DNA of 46,376 nucleotides, taken from Lentihominibacter faecis. Lineage in GTDB: Bacteria; Bacillota; Clostridia; Peptostreptococcales; Anaerovoracaceae. The position numbers were made by a program, and so were the translations under genes. Positions 16,284-25,430 of this stretch are shown in pieces. A model generated the notes under the pieces. That model was not told where the DNA came from. It searched no databases and worked only from the letters and a program-made list of their open reading frames with translations. Numbering within the stretch: position 1 is the first letter of the stretch; each line of letters starts with the position of its first letter. Where the stretch lies: the NCBI RefSeq assembly GCF_014306095.1, contig NZ_JACRWC010000105.1:1-46376 (forward strand), written 5' to 3'.

Positions 16284-16553
16284 TTAGAACAAAAACTTGT
16301 ATATGACATAAAGAAGAAGGAAGGCGAATCCGCCGGCGAAGATAAGCGGACCGGAAAGCGGGAGGCCTTCTTTTTTATTGTGAAAAAGCTGGATCAGTGC
16401 TGATGTGATGAAGCAAAGCAGCGCTGCGATCGTCGTGATAAAACTGAACGCAGGACCGTAATAGATGTGCTGCGTTGAATATAAAAAGGCTGGAAGCAGT
16501 GCGATCATGACTGCCAGTACAGCAATGAGATTTCGGATTTTTTTATAAAGCAT
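16284..16553 (-). CDS. Small hypothetical membrane protein
   Basis: 89 residues with three hydrophobic segments (LIAVLAVMIALLPAFLY, FITTIAALLCFITSALI and PLIFAGGFAFLLLYVIY) and a short charged loop (NKKEG). I recognise no family. AAAGGA lies 9 nt upstream of the ATG. It is convergent with the metallophosphoesterase and divergent from the glycyl radical enzyme. Length and hydrophobicity make it a credible gene, but homology support is needed. Confidence 0.6.
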   Translation of the reverse strand: MLYKKIRNLIAVLAVMIALLPAFLYSTQHIYYGPAFSFITTIAALLCFITSALIQLFHNKKEGLPLSGPLIFAGGFAFLLLYVIYKFLF

Positions 16554-16672
16554 AGAGTTGGATCCTTTCGTGTTTTGTTATAGCATACCGCAGGAGGAAG
16601 CGCCTGGCAACCGAATTTTGCAGGAAGGAGCACAGGATTTTACGGAAGGAGATGTGAAAGCGTGCTGATTAC

Positions 16673-16704
16673 AGCAATCCGATCATTTCTTTTAGCAATC
16701 CGAT
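16673..16704 (+). promoter_or_regulatory. Direct repeat operator, probable AraC-family site
   Basis: AGCAATCCGAT occurs at 16673-16683 and again at 16694-16704. The 21-bp period is exactly two helical turns, and the second copy abuts the -35 box of the glycyl radical enzyme promoter. This is the layout of AraC-type activator half-sites, and an AraC-family gene lies 4 kb away in the same cluster. Confidence 0.6.
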
Positions 16705-16706
16705 TA

Positions 16707-16736
16707 TTGAGCGCGGGGGTTGTGTTTTCCTATAAT
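16707..16736 (+). promoter_or_regulatory. Promoter of the glycyl radical enzyme operon
   Basis: TTGAGC (16707-16712), an 18-bp spacer and TATAAT (16731-16736). The imperfect -35 and the adjoining direct repeats fit activator dependence. Confidence 0.65.
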
Positions 16737-16809
16737 AAACACAATGGAAAACGGTGCATATGCACAAAAAGAGAAAATAAATTCAGACCGCAAGGGAGGA
16801 ATGTTCAAT

Positions 16810-19176
16810 ATGATGACAGATAGAGTTAGAAAAATCCGGGAGAAGTACTTTGATACGATCCCTCAGATCACAGCAGAACGTCTGGTGCTGGCTACGGAAG
16901 CGCACAAGAAGTTTGCGGGCGATGCGATCCCGGTATTCCGTGCGAAAATAGTCCGCTACGTTATGGAGCATATGACGACACTGATCATGGAAGATGAGCT
17001 TGTAGTCGGGACGCCGACGAATAAATACAAGGGAGCGAACCTGTTTCCGGAATACACTTCCAGCAAGTGGCTGACAGAAGATATAGATGATTTTCCGGTA
17101 AGAAAGACAGATCCGTATTACATCAGTCCGGAAGACCGGGAAGTGATCCTGGAAACTTTAAAAGAATGGGAAGGCAGAGCGATGGAGGATATCGCCGGTG
17201 AAGTGCTTCCTGATTACATAGAAAATGCGAGACAGAAGGATCTGATCTCTGTTGGCTGCAGAAACGGCGTTTCCGGAGAAACGACTCCGAACCACCAGAA
17301 GTTCATGGACATTGGTCTGAAGGGCTTCATGGAGGAATGCAGAGCTAATATCGCAGAAGTCAGAGGCGGCACTAAGGAAAAACAGGAAAAGGTAGACTTC
17401 TGGAATGCCTGTATCGTGCTTTGTGACGGACTTATCACTTATGCGCATCGCATGGCGGATGAAGCAGAGCGTCAGGCAGCAGAATGCAGCAATGACAAGA
17501 GAAAAGCAGAACTGCTGGCTATCGCGGAAAACTGCAGAGTCGTACCGGAAAATCCACCGCAGACTTTCCATCAGGCGTTACAGATGGTATGGCTCATCCA
17601 GGTGGCATTCCATATCGAGGCTCCGACTACAGCCTGCGGGTTCGGCAGATTCGACCAGTACATGTATCCCTTCTACAAGGCGGATCTGGAAGCTGGAAGA
17701 AATACTAAGGAAGAAATGCTGGAAATGCTGGAATGCTTCTATCTGAAGGCCTGTGAAGTATACGAAGTAAGAGACAGATGGTACGCCAAGTCCTTTGCAG
17801 GATACCCGATGTGGGAGATCCTCGTAGTCGGCGGACAGACGCCGGACGGCAAGGATGCGACCAACGAGTTATCGTATCTTTGTCTGGATGCAGCAGCAGA
17901 TCTGCAGACCAAGCAGCCGGTACTGGCGGTGAGAGTCTTTGACGGTACGCCGGAAGCGCTGATCCGCAAGGGCGCGGAAATGATCCAGCAGGGCATGGCA
18001 AATCCGGGATTTTTCAATGACGAAGCTGCCATAAAGATGACACAGGGCAAAGGATGCACCATCGAAGAAGCGAGAGACTGGACCATCGTAGGATGCATTC
18101 AGCCGGGACCTGGAGGCGGTAGCACCGATGGATCTCCGGATGCTGGATATGTCAATGCACCGAAAGTCCTGGAGCTGGTACTTCATAACGGCAGAGATCC
18201 TAAGACGGGAGAACTGCTCGGACTGGAAACAGGAGATCCGAGAGACTTTAAGAATATAGAGGAGTTAAAAGATGCGCTGAAGAAGCAGCTTGCATACTTC
18301 TATCGTATGATCAAGGACGGTTACGATCTTATGGTACCTTATCATATGCTTCGCTATCCGGTCATCTTCGCATCTATGGCAATGAAAGGATGCGTGGAAT
18401 CCGGCAAGTCTGTACAGGAAGGTGGTGCCAAGTACAGCACAGCAGGCATGTTCATCACTGGATCGGCCAACCTGGCTGATTCCATCGTGGCTATAGAAGA
18501 TGTGGTATACAAGGATCATGACGTGACTATGGATCAGCTGATCGAAGCGTTGGACAAGAACTTCGAAGGCGAAGAACGTCTGCGTCAGCTCCTGATCAAC
18601 AAACCGCCGAAATACGGCAACGACAATGAATATGTAGACGGTGTGGCGAGGGAAATGCTGGGATACTGTGCCGATCTGGTACAGTCCTGGGAGGATTCCA
18701 GACATGGACACTACTCTTTCTGCAACTTGTCTCAGACCGTGAACATTTCTCACGGAGAGGTCTGTGGAGCAACACCGGATGGAAGACTGGCAGGCGAAAC
18801 GTATTGTGATAACTGTTCTCCGACAATGGGAAGAGATCTGATGGGGCCTACAGCCACAGTCAAATCGGTTGCTTCCATCGATCAGGGCAGATTCCATGAT
18901 GGAGCATTGTTCAACCTGCGATTTGATCCGAAGGGTATCCAGGGAGAAAAGGGTCTGGACATCATCGAAGGTGTGATCAAGACTTATTTTGAAGAAGGCG
19001 GCGAACACATACAGATCAATGTCGTAGATGATAAAACACTGCGGGCAGCGCAGCAGACCCCGGAAAAATACAAAGGTCTGATGGTGCGGGTAGCCGGTTA
19101 CATGGCTTACTTCACAGAGCTGGACAAGGCGGCTCAGGACAGCATCATCGATCGTACAGCTCATTTGAGCGTATAG
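16810..19176 (+). CDS. Glycyl radical enzyme (PflD-like), substrate unknown
   Basis: 788 residues, normal for the family. The C-terminal radical motif RVAGYMAYF carries the radical Gly763. The thiyl Cys429 is in VGCIQPGPGGGSTDG. In the characterised eliminases and decarboxylases of this family the motif is usually GCVE, whose Glu acts as acid/base, but here the residue two after Cys is Gln431. It is not a pyruvate formate-lyase, which has a Cys-Cys pair. The substrate is therefore not predictable: a decarboxylase, a dehydratase or a new activity are all possible. No radical SAM activase gene lies in the window, so activation must be in trans. ATG 16810 follows GGGAGGA; a second ATG is adjacent. 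The next gene, an amino acid permease, is probably co-transcribed. Confidence 0.9.
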   Translation: MMTDRVRKIREKYFDTIPQITAERLVLATEAHKKFAGDAIPVFRAKIVRYVMEHMTTLIMEDELVVGTPTNKYKGANLFPEYTSSKWLTEDIDDFPVRKTDPYYISPEDREVILETLKEWEGRAMEDIAGEVLPDYIENARQKDLISVGCRNGVSGETTPNHQKFMDIGLKGFMEECRANIAEVRGGTKEKQEKVDFWNACIVLCDGLITYAHRMADEAERQAAECSNDKRKAELLAIAENCRVVPENPPQTFHQALQMVWLIQVAFHIEAPTTACGFGRFDQYMYPFYKADLEAGRNTKEEMLEMLECFYLKACEVYEVRDRWYAKSFAGYPMWEILVVGGQTPDGKDATNELSYLCLDAAADLQTKQPVLAVRVFDGTPEALIRKGAEMIQQGMANPGFFNDEAAIKMTQGKGCTIEEARDWTIVGCIQPGPGGGSTDGSPDAGYVNAPKVLELVLHNGRDPKTGELLGLETGDPRDFKNIEELKDALKKQLAYFYRMIKDGYDLMVPYHMLRYPVIFASMAMKGCVESGKSVQEGGAKYSTAGMFITGSANLADSIVAIEDVVYKDHDVTMDQLIEALDKNFEGEERLRQLLINKPPKYGNDNEYVDGVAREMLGYCADLVQSWEDSRHGHYSFCNLSQTVNISHGEVCGATPDGRLAGETYCDNCSPTMGRDLMGPTATVKSVASIDQGRFHDGALFNLRFDPKGIQGEKGLDIIEGVIKTYFEEGGEHIQINVVDDKTLRAAQQTPEKYKGLMVRVAGYMAYFTELDKAAQDSIIDRTAHLSV

Positions 19177-19238
19177 GGTGCAAGGCACATATCACGTACT
19201 GACAGAAACAGAAGAATTTACAAAAAGGAGTGTAGCGA

Positions 19239-20747
19239 ATGGAAGCACGAGGAATGGAAACACAGGAAGGGCGCGTACTTAAGAGAGGTCTTAAGAGACG
19301 TCATTTAACTATGATCGCCATTGGCGGGTCCATCGGAACAGGACTGTTCCTGGCGATGGGAGGTACCATTAGAGATGCAGGTCCGGGTGGTGCTATGGTC
19401 GCATATGCGGTCATGGGTATCGTAGTATATTTTATGATGACAGCGCTGGGAGAAATGGCGACGAGACTGCCGATCCCAGGTGCATTCACATCATATGCAG
19501 ATCGTTTTATAGATAAGGCGTGGGGATTTACCAATGGCTGGTCGTACTGGTTTGGCAGTGCCATGACCGTGGCGGCAGAACTGATCGCAGGGGCGATCAT
19601 TATCAAGTACTGGTTTCCAAATTCCAATTCGTCCCTTTGGGCGATGCTGTTCCTGGCGATCCTGCTGGCGATAAACCTCTTTACTGTAAAGGGATTTGGT
19701 GAGGCAGAATACTGGTTTGCCGGGATCAAGGTGATCGTTACTATTGTATTCCTCATCGTCAGCATACTGATGATCCTGGGGATCATGAGCGGAACAGGAA
19801 GCCAGGGATTCAGCAACTGGACGTTGGATGGCGGATCAGAAGGAAAAGCTCCGTTTATACACGGGATCGGAGGAATCGTCGGGATCTTCATGGTCGCAGC
19901 ATTCTCTTTCTCCAATACGGAACTGGTAGGGCTGTCTGCAGCAGAATCAGAAAATCCGAGAAAAGATGTGCCTCGTGCAGTAAAGAGCATTTTCTTACGA
20001 TTGATCATCTTTTATCTGGGAACGATCTTCGTAGTAGGGACACTGATCCCGTTTACGGAGCCGACACTGCTGGATGCAGCGGAAGATAACGTGGCAGCAT
20101 CTCCGTTCACCATCATTTTCCAGAGAGCGGGATTTGCAGCAGCAGCATCTCTGATGAATGCCGTTATCCTGACCTCTGTACTTTCCTGCGGTAACTCTTC
20201 TATGTACAGTGCATCGAGAACGCTGCAGCATATGGCCAAGAGAGGAGACGCTCCGAGATTCTTTGCCAAGCTGAGTGCTAACGGTGTTCCTGTAAGAGCT
20301 ATCATCGTAACAGCCTGTATCGCAGCAACAGCATTTTTCGCCTCCCTTATCGGAGACGGGGTGGCATACACAGCAGCTTATTATCTCTGCGGGATCGCAG
20401 GTGTATTCAACTGGATGACCATAAGTGTGGCACATTATCGCTTCCGCCGCGGCTGGATCAAGCAGGGACGTTCGCTGGACGAGCTGGAATACAAGTCGCC
20501 GTTTTATCCGTTCGGATCCTGGTTTGTTATCTTTGTGTGCATCATCATATGTCTGGGAGCTAACTACTGGGTATTCTCCGACTTCAACTGGTTTGACTTT
20601 ATCACGTGCTACGCTATCATTCCGCTGTCCATCATCATGTTCTTTGTTTATAAGAAGGTGAAGAAGACTAAGTGGGTGAAATATGAAGATATGGATTTTA
20701 CTCCACCAGAAGATGCCGATAAAAAGAACATTTCGGCACTGTATTAA
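19239..20747 (+). CDS. Amino acid permease (APC superfamily, AAT family)
   Basis: 502 residues, about 12 membrane helices. The AAT-family start is clear: LKRRHLTMIAIGGSIGTGLF with the GSIGTGLF substrate-backbone motif, then ALGEMATRLPIPGAF. The family imports amino acids by proton symport (LysP, GabP, AnsP and relatives); the residues visible do not fix specificity. AAGGAG lies 8 nt before the ATG. It begins 62 bp after the glycyl radical enzyme with no terminator between, so it likely imports that enzyme's substrate or a precursor. A strong terminator follows. Confidence 0.93.
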   Translation: MEARGMETQEGRVLKRGLKRRHLTMIAIGGSIGTGLFLAMGGTIRDAGPGGAMVAYAVMGIVVYFMMTALGEMATRLPIPGAFTSYADRFIDKAWGFTNGWSYWFGSAMTVAAELIAGAIIIKYWFPNSNSSLWAMLFLAILLAINLFTVKGFGEAEYWFAGIKVIVTIVFLIVSILMILGIMSGTGSQGFSNWTLDGGSEGKAPFIHGIGGIVGIFMVAAFSFSNTELVGLSAAESENPRKDVPRAVKSIFLRLIIFYLGTIFVVGTLIPFTEPTLLDAAEDNVAASPFTIIFQRAGFAAAASLMNAVILTSVLSCGNSSMYSASRTLQHMAKRGDAPRFFAKLSANGVPVRAIIVTACIAATAFFASLIGDGVAYTAAYYLCGIAGVFNWMTISVAHYRFRRGWIKQGRSLDELEYKSPFYPFGSWFVIFVCIIICLGANYWVFSDFNWFDFITCYAIIPLSIIMFFVYKKVKKTKWVKYEDMDFTPPEDADKKNISALY

Positions 20748-20787
20748 TAAAAACTCTGCTCATTTGGCAGAACAATAACCATCAAAA

Positions 20788-20842
20788 AGCCGGGCAGCGA
20801 GAGGTCTTATGTGAGGAGACTCTTGCCGTCCGGCTGTTTTTT
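20788..20842 (+). terminator. Rho-independent terminator after the permease
   Basis: AGCCGGGCAGCGAGAG pairs with CTCTTGCCGTCCGGCT, two mismatches, followed by TGTTTTTT. It ends the glycyl radical enzyme-permease operon. Confidence 0.85.
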
Positions 20843-20903
20843 GATTTCGAAGTTTTTTCTGCAAAGCGCGCTGCGCCCGTGGTAGTTTAGGTGACGATGC
20901 GGG

Positions 20904-22781
20904 TTATACCGGCAGGCTCTCCACGACTGCCATCTGCAGTCCAGTACCGATGACGGAAAAATTCAGATGCAGAGTTTGGTCCACTTCTTCTGTAAAGACA
21001 TCAGTCTTTGGTGCTGTATAATAATTAAGGTCAAAATCCATGGGAGAATCATACTCTTTCGGGAATCCGATGCGCTCCAGGAAATCAAATAGAGTATCAG
21101 AATGATCGAAGGAGTATTTTTTGATGGAAAATGTCCCGCTCAGACCGTACAGGCTGATGTTCAGCTCCAGTTCATCCCGGTAGCGTTCAATTGCTTCCTG
21201 CACTTCTCCCAGAGCAGCAGCCCCGGTGCAGATCCGGGAAGTACTGTCGTTGTAGTTGAGGACAGCGATCAGATAGCAGGGACGATCACCGGTGGTTCGT
21301 ATTGCCACATAGTGAGGGTCGTAAGCTATAAGCTCTCCCTGGAATTTAGAGAGGATCAGGTGAGCGTAATAGGCAGGTTTGAACAGTCCTGATGCCGTCA
21401 GAAGTCCGCTGTCGCCTTTCAGGAGCACGGCGCTGTCACCTCCATCCATCAGTTTGACATGGCGCGGACGGGAAGAAAGAAATTCTGACTGAAATACGTA
21501 CACCATATTGGCGATAGAGTCCAGTCCGTATACCGGTACAGACTGGAGCGGCGATTTTTCCCGTTCCACCAGTGTGATCCCCTTGGCAGTCAGCTGCTTG
21601 CGAAACGCCAGGATCTGATCTGCAGACAGGTGGGATTCCGTCTGTGAGGACGTCAGAATAACCTGATTACATCCCAGCTGCTCAAGAATGTTAGGAAGAT
21701 CGCTGCTCAGCAGATCGCAGTTGAATTTCTGCAGATCTGTCTGCGTGATATCCACTATCAGCTCCCGCTTCAAATCAGCACGTGTTCGTTCGGTTGCAGA
21801 GATCCGCACGTACAGCTTTTGCTGGCGGACAGGATTCTCCGTGTGGCGGCTTTGCACCACAGAAAGCTGCTGCTGCACCATGGAGAGAACGGCATTGTTA
21901 TTTACAGTGCCAAGCTTTTCCGGCCGCGTCGGACTTTTGCAGAAAGAAGCGTAGTGCTCACGGTGCTCCGCCGGCAGTCTGCCGAACCAGCGCAGAAAAA
22001 ACTTTTCATAATAAGCTGTTGTCGAAAACCCGATGCGGCGTGCGATAGTATGGATTTTTTCGTCCGTTTGAAGGAGCATCATCTCGGAGAACTCTACTCT
22101 GGAAAAACTTAAAAATTCGCGGAAATTCAGGCCAAGGCAGTCTTTCATCATATGGGAAATGTAGTAAGTGCTTAGATGCTCGATCTCAGCGAGATCCTCC
22201 AGAGTGATCTTTTCCTCGTGATGCTCATAAATGTAGGGGATGATCCGACTCATCCGCTCGATCATGACCAGATTGTCGTAGGCAGGACTCACCACCAGAC
22301 CTTCGTCAAAAGAAAACAGGTTGAAATTCTCATTGAGAAAATCGATCAGGTGGATGGATTCTTCGATACAATGCTGCTTGTAGTCGATCCCTCTAGTCAT
22401 GTAGAGCGAAAGGAGCGTAAGGACTTTTTCCCGCAGCCTGTCGAAACGTGTATCGGTTTCCCGCAGAGCGAATGTACGGTAGGTACTTTTTGATAGCCGA
22501 GGGAAATACTGGGCAAAATAAGCTGTATTGAACTGAATCACGGCAATGGTGCTCTGGGAATCGTCGGTTTTCCAGAATCCGTGGACTTCACGTCCGTTAT
22601 TGGCGAAGATGCTCCCCTTTGGCAGAGTGTAGGTGCAGCTGCCGCTTTTCAGAGTGATACTTCCCTGTAAAACGACGACAAGTTCCACGTCCAGATGGTA
22701 GTGGAGAGGCACTTCGTTCAATTCGGCAATCGTGATGGTAAGAGGAAAATCATGTGGGTAATAAATTTTTTCCGGCAGCAT
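20904..22781 (-). CDS. AraC-family regulator with C-terminal GH39-like domain
   Basis: 625 residues, twice the usual AraC length. The N-terminal cupin sensor (about 1-150: HYHLDVELVVVLQGSITL) is followed by two HTH motifs (about 170-285: ITLEDLAEIEHLSTYYISHM and IARRIGFSTTAYYEKFFLRW). The remaining 330 residues resemble the end of a family 39 glycosidase, with the KPAYYAHLILSKFQGELIA and YLIAVLNYN segments. A complete catalytic barrel is not obvious, so this part may only bind a ligand. ATG 22781 has AAAGGAG 6 nt upstream; the open frame continues upstream without support. It is divergent from the aldo/keto reductase and convergent with the permease. It is the likeliest activator for the 21-bp direct repeats before the glycyl radical enzyme. 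Confidence 0.85.
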   Translation of the reverse strand: MLPEKIYYPHDFPLTITIAELNEVPLHYHLDVELVVVLQGSITLKSGSCTYTLPKGSIFANNGREVHGFWKTDDSQSTIAVIQFNTAYFAQYFPRLSKSTYRTFALRETDTRFDRLREKVLTLLSLYMTRGIDYKQHCIEESIHLIDFLNENFNLFSFDEGLVVSPAYDNLVMIERMSRIIPYIYEHHEEKITLEDLAEIEHLSTYYISHMMKDCLGLNFREFLSFSRVEFSEMMLLQTDEKIHTIARRIGFSTTAYYEKFFLRWFGRLPAEHREHYASFCKSPTRPEKLGTVNNNAVLSMVQQQLSVVQSRHTENPVRQQKLYVRISATERTRADLKRELIVDITQTDLQKFNCDLLSSDLPNILEQLGCNQVILTSSQTESHLSADQILAFRKQLTAKGITLVEREKSPLQSVPVYGLDSIANMVYVFQSEFLSSRPRHVKLMDGGDSAVLLKGDSGLLTASGLFKPAYYAHLILSKFQGELIAYDPHYVAIRTTGDRPCYLIAVLNYNDSTSRICTGAAALGEVQEAIERYRDELELNISLYGLSGTFSIKKYSFDHSDTLFDFLERIGFPKEYDSPMDFDLNYYTAPKTDVFTEEVDQTLHLNFSVIGTGLQMAVVESLPV

Positions 22782-22892
22782 TTTCGACTCCTTTTTTCGG
22801 ATCAACAACAATCGTTCACGGTAATGTGGTAAAATAAACAAGTTGATTATATTATATACTTGGACATAAGTGAATTGCAATGGAGGATACGG

Positions 22893-23765
22893 ATGAAGCA
22901 AGTTTATCTGCCGGACGGTTCCAGTATGCCGCAGCTTGGGCAGGGAACCTGGCAAATGGGAGAAGATGATGATAAATATGAACGGGAGATCGCAGGACTG
23001 CGCCACGGCATAGAGCTGGGCATGACTCTGATCGACACGGCAGAAATGTATGCAGATGGCAAGGCGGAGAATATTGCCGGGAATGCTGCAAAGCCCTTTG
23101 CAAGAGAAAGCCTTTACATCTGTGACAAGGTCTATCCGAAAAACGCAGATCGTAAACACATCTACAGCAGTGTAGAGCGATCCTTGAAACTTCTGGGAAC
23201 GGATTACATCGATCTGTATCTGCTTCACTGGAGAGAAGATGCAGATCTGGCAGAAGTGGCCTACTGTATGGAAGACCTGAAGGATCGCGGATGGATCAGA
23301 AGATGGGGCGTGTCCAACTTTGACGTGGATGATATGGAGGACCTGTGGAAGGTGCCGGATGGAAACAAGTGCACTGTCAACCAGGTGTTATATAATCTGG
23401 GGACACGCGGCATCGAATACGATCTGCTTGACTGGCAGAGGGAAAAAGGAGTGCCGTTTATGGCTTACAGTCCGGTGGGACAGGCAGGTGCATTGACGAC
23501 CCAGGATGGGGTATCAAAATCTGTACTGATGAGCGATCCTCATGTAAAGGCGGTTGCAGACAGACACGGGATCTCTATCGTGCAGCTGCTGCTGGCTTTC
23601 GTGCTGCGTTACGATGATATGGTGGCGATCCCGAAGGCTGTGAGCTTTGATCACGTAGAAGAAAATGCACAGGCGGCGGATATTCATCTGACGGAAGAAG
23701 ACTTGGAGGAACTTTCTGTTTCATTCCCGGCGCCGACGGAGAAGATCCCAATGGAAAAATATTAA
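22893..23765 (+). CDS. Aldo/keto reductase
   Basis: 290 residues. The family's catalytic tetrad can be read: Asp in IDTAEMY, the Tyr five residues later, Lys in ICDKVYPK and His in LYLLHW. The NADPH-binding end is present (IPKAVSFDHVEENAQA). It reduces aldehydes or ketones with NAD(P)H; the substrate is not predictable. ATG 22893 is preceded by GGAGG at 6 nt. It is divergent from the AraC gene across 111 bp, so it may be part of the same regulon as the glycyl radical enzyme cluster. Confidence 0.92.
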   Translation: MKQVYLPDGSSMPQLGQGTWQMGEDDDKYEREIAGLRHGIELGMTLIDTAEMYADGKAENIAGNAAKPFARESLYICDKVYPKNADRKHIYSSVERSLKLLGTDYIDLYLLHWREDADLAEVAYCMEDLKDRGWIRRWGVSNFDVDDMEDLWKVPDGNKCTVNQVLYNLGTRGIEYDLLDWQREKGVPFMAYSPVGQAGALTTQDGVSKSVLMSDPHVKAVADRHGISIVQLLLAFVLRYDDMVAIPKAVSFDHVEENAQAADIHLTEEDLEELSVSFPAPTEKIPMEKY

Positions 23766-23850
23766 AAAAAGCGGAAGAAGATGAGCAGACGACGCGCGAA
23801 AAGGTCTTTTAATACAGACAGCGGAATCGTTTAAGATTTATTTAAGTGCG

Positions 23851-23879
23851 TTGCCTTTTATCTTTTCGTAGGATATGAT
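23851..23879 (+). promoter_or_regulatory. Promoter of the murE-ABC-flippase operon
   Basis: TTGCCT (23851-23856), a 17-bp spacer and TATGAT (23874-23879), 27 bp before the murE start. Confidence 0.7.
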
Positions 23880-23906
23880 GAACAGGAATTGAAAAAGAGG
23901 AGAATT

Positions 23907-25409
23907 ATGAAGACTTCGGATTTATGTGAGAAGATCGAGTACAGGCTGCTGCAGGGCAGCATGGATACAGAAGTTACAGATGTGATCTATGACTCCAGAA
24001 AAGTGACAGAAGGAACTATGTTCGTATGCATGGTGGGTGCTGTTACCGACGGACACAAGTACATCCCCGATGCGGTGGAGAAGGGTGCCGGGGTGATCGT
24101 GGCGGAACGGGAAGAGGCCTGCAAAGGCGTCCCGCCGGAGGTCGCGGTGATCTTAGTGGAGTCGGCGCGTCATGCGCTGGCATATCTGTCGGCAGCATAC
24201 TTCGATTATCCTGCAAAGAAGCTGACGACCATTGGTCTGACGGGAACAAAAGGGAAAACCACAACGACATATATCATACAGGATGTTCTACGGCAGGCCG
24301 GGCGAAAGGCCGGGTTGATAGGAACTATCGCAACGGTCATCGGAGAGACTTCTATCCCTGCCAGGAATACGACGCCGGAATCCTATGAGATCCACAAGGC
24401 TATGGCAGCTATGGTGGATGCCGGATGCCAATACATGGTCATGGAGGTCTCTTCTCAGGGTCTGAAGTTTGACCGTACTGCCGGAATCGAGTTCGATTAC
24501 GGTATTTTCACCAATCTGTCGGAAGATCATATCGGTCCGACGGAGCACCCGGATTTCGCGGATTATCTAGCGTGCAAACGCCGGCTGTTTCGTCAGTGCA
24601 GGATCGGCATCATCAATGCAGATGATCCGTATGCACAGCAGATCCTAGAGGGAAGCACCTGTGAAGTCAAGACTTTTTCGGCAGAAAAAAAAGCGGATCT
24701 TATGGCATCCGATATTCGTTTTCTAAATGAAGACGGCAGGCTGGGCATGCATTTTAAAGCAAGCGGTATGATGAACTGTGATGCGAAGATCCACATACCG
24801 GGACGTTTTTCTGTTTACAACGCTCTGGCGACCATGGTGGTGTGCCATGAGCTGGGAATTCCGGACGATGCCGTTCTGGCGGGCCTGGAGGATGTTCAGG
24901 TCAAAGGCAGAGTGGAAATGATCCCCATCTCGAAGAAGTTCAATGTGATCATTGATTATGCTCATAATGATGTCAGCACAAGAAGTGTTCTGAAGACGCT
25001 GCGGGAATACGATCCGGGGCGGATCGTAGCTGTATTCGGATGTGGAGGAAACAGGAGCAAAGTGCGTCGCTATGACATCGGAGAAGCGGCAGGCGAACTG
25101 GCGGATCTTTGTATTCTGACCAGTGATAATCCTCGATTTGAAAAAGTAGAAGACATAAACAACGATATTAAAGTGGGACTGGCGAAGCATGATGCTGCGT
25201 ACATTGAGATCAACGACCGCAGAGAAGCCATCGCCTATGCCATTACCCATGCTCTGCCGGGTGATATGATCATCCTGCTGGGCAAGGGGCATGAAACGTA
25301 TGTGGAGATTGAAGGAGTAAAACATCATTTCTCCGAGCATGAAGTGGTACGGGAAATCGCAGAAGATATCCGTGCCGGCCGGAGAAAAATGGAGCATATG
25401 ACTCTATAG
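23907..25409 (+). CDS. murE: UDP-MurNAc-tripeptide synthetase MurE, DAP type
   Basis: 500 residues. All three Mur ligase domains are present: the N-terminal UMP-binding domain with IYDSRKV, the ATP-binding domain with GLTGTKGKTTT and MEVSSQGL, and the C-terminal domain with the amino-acid motif DNPR (407-410). DNPR is characteristic of enzymes that add meso-diaminopimelate; Lys-type enzymes have DNPA. It adds the third residue to UDP-MurNAc-L-Ala-D-Glu in the cytoplasm. ATG 23907 follows AGAGGAG; an upstream TTG at 23889 is disfavoured. It is not in a dcw-type cluster but leads an operon with two ABC exporters and two envelope flippases, which is unusual. It may be the only MurE or a second copy. 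Confidence 0.93.
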   Translation: MKTSDLCEKIEYRLLQGSMDTEVTDVIYDSRKVTEGTMFVCMVGAVTDGHKYIPDAVEKGAGVIVAEREEACKGVPPEVAVILVESARHALAYLSAAYFDYPAKKLTTIGLTGTKGKTTTTYIIQDVLRQAGRKAGLIGTIATVIGETSIPARNTTPESYEIHKAMAAMVDAGCQYMVMEVSSQGLKFDRTAGIEFDYGIFTNLSEDHIGPTEHPDFADYLACKRRLFRQCRIGIINADDPYAQQILEGSTCEVKTFSAEKKADLMASDIRFLNEDGRLGMHFKASGMMNCDAKIHIPGRFSVYNALATMVVCHELGIPDDAVLAGLEDVQVKGRVEMIPISKKFNVIIDYAHNDVSTRSVLKTLREYDPGRIVAVFGCGGNRSKVRRYDIGEAAGELADLCILTSDNPRFEKVEDINNDIKVGLAKHDAAYIEINDRREAIAYAITHALPGDMIILLGKGHETYVEIEGVKHHFSEHEVVREIAEDIRAGRRKMEHMTL

Positions 25410-25430
25410 CAAACCTTAAGGAGGCGCGCA

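Noticed and set aside
18265..19188. A 307-codon frame antisense to the glycyl radical enzyme
   Set aside because: The sense frame carries the conserved radical motif, so the reverse frame is a shadow.
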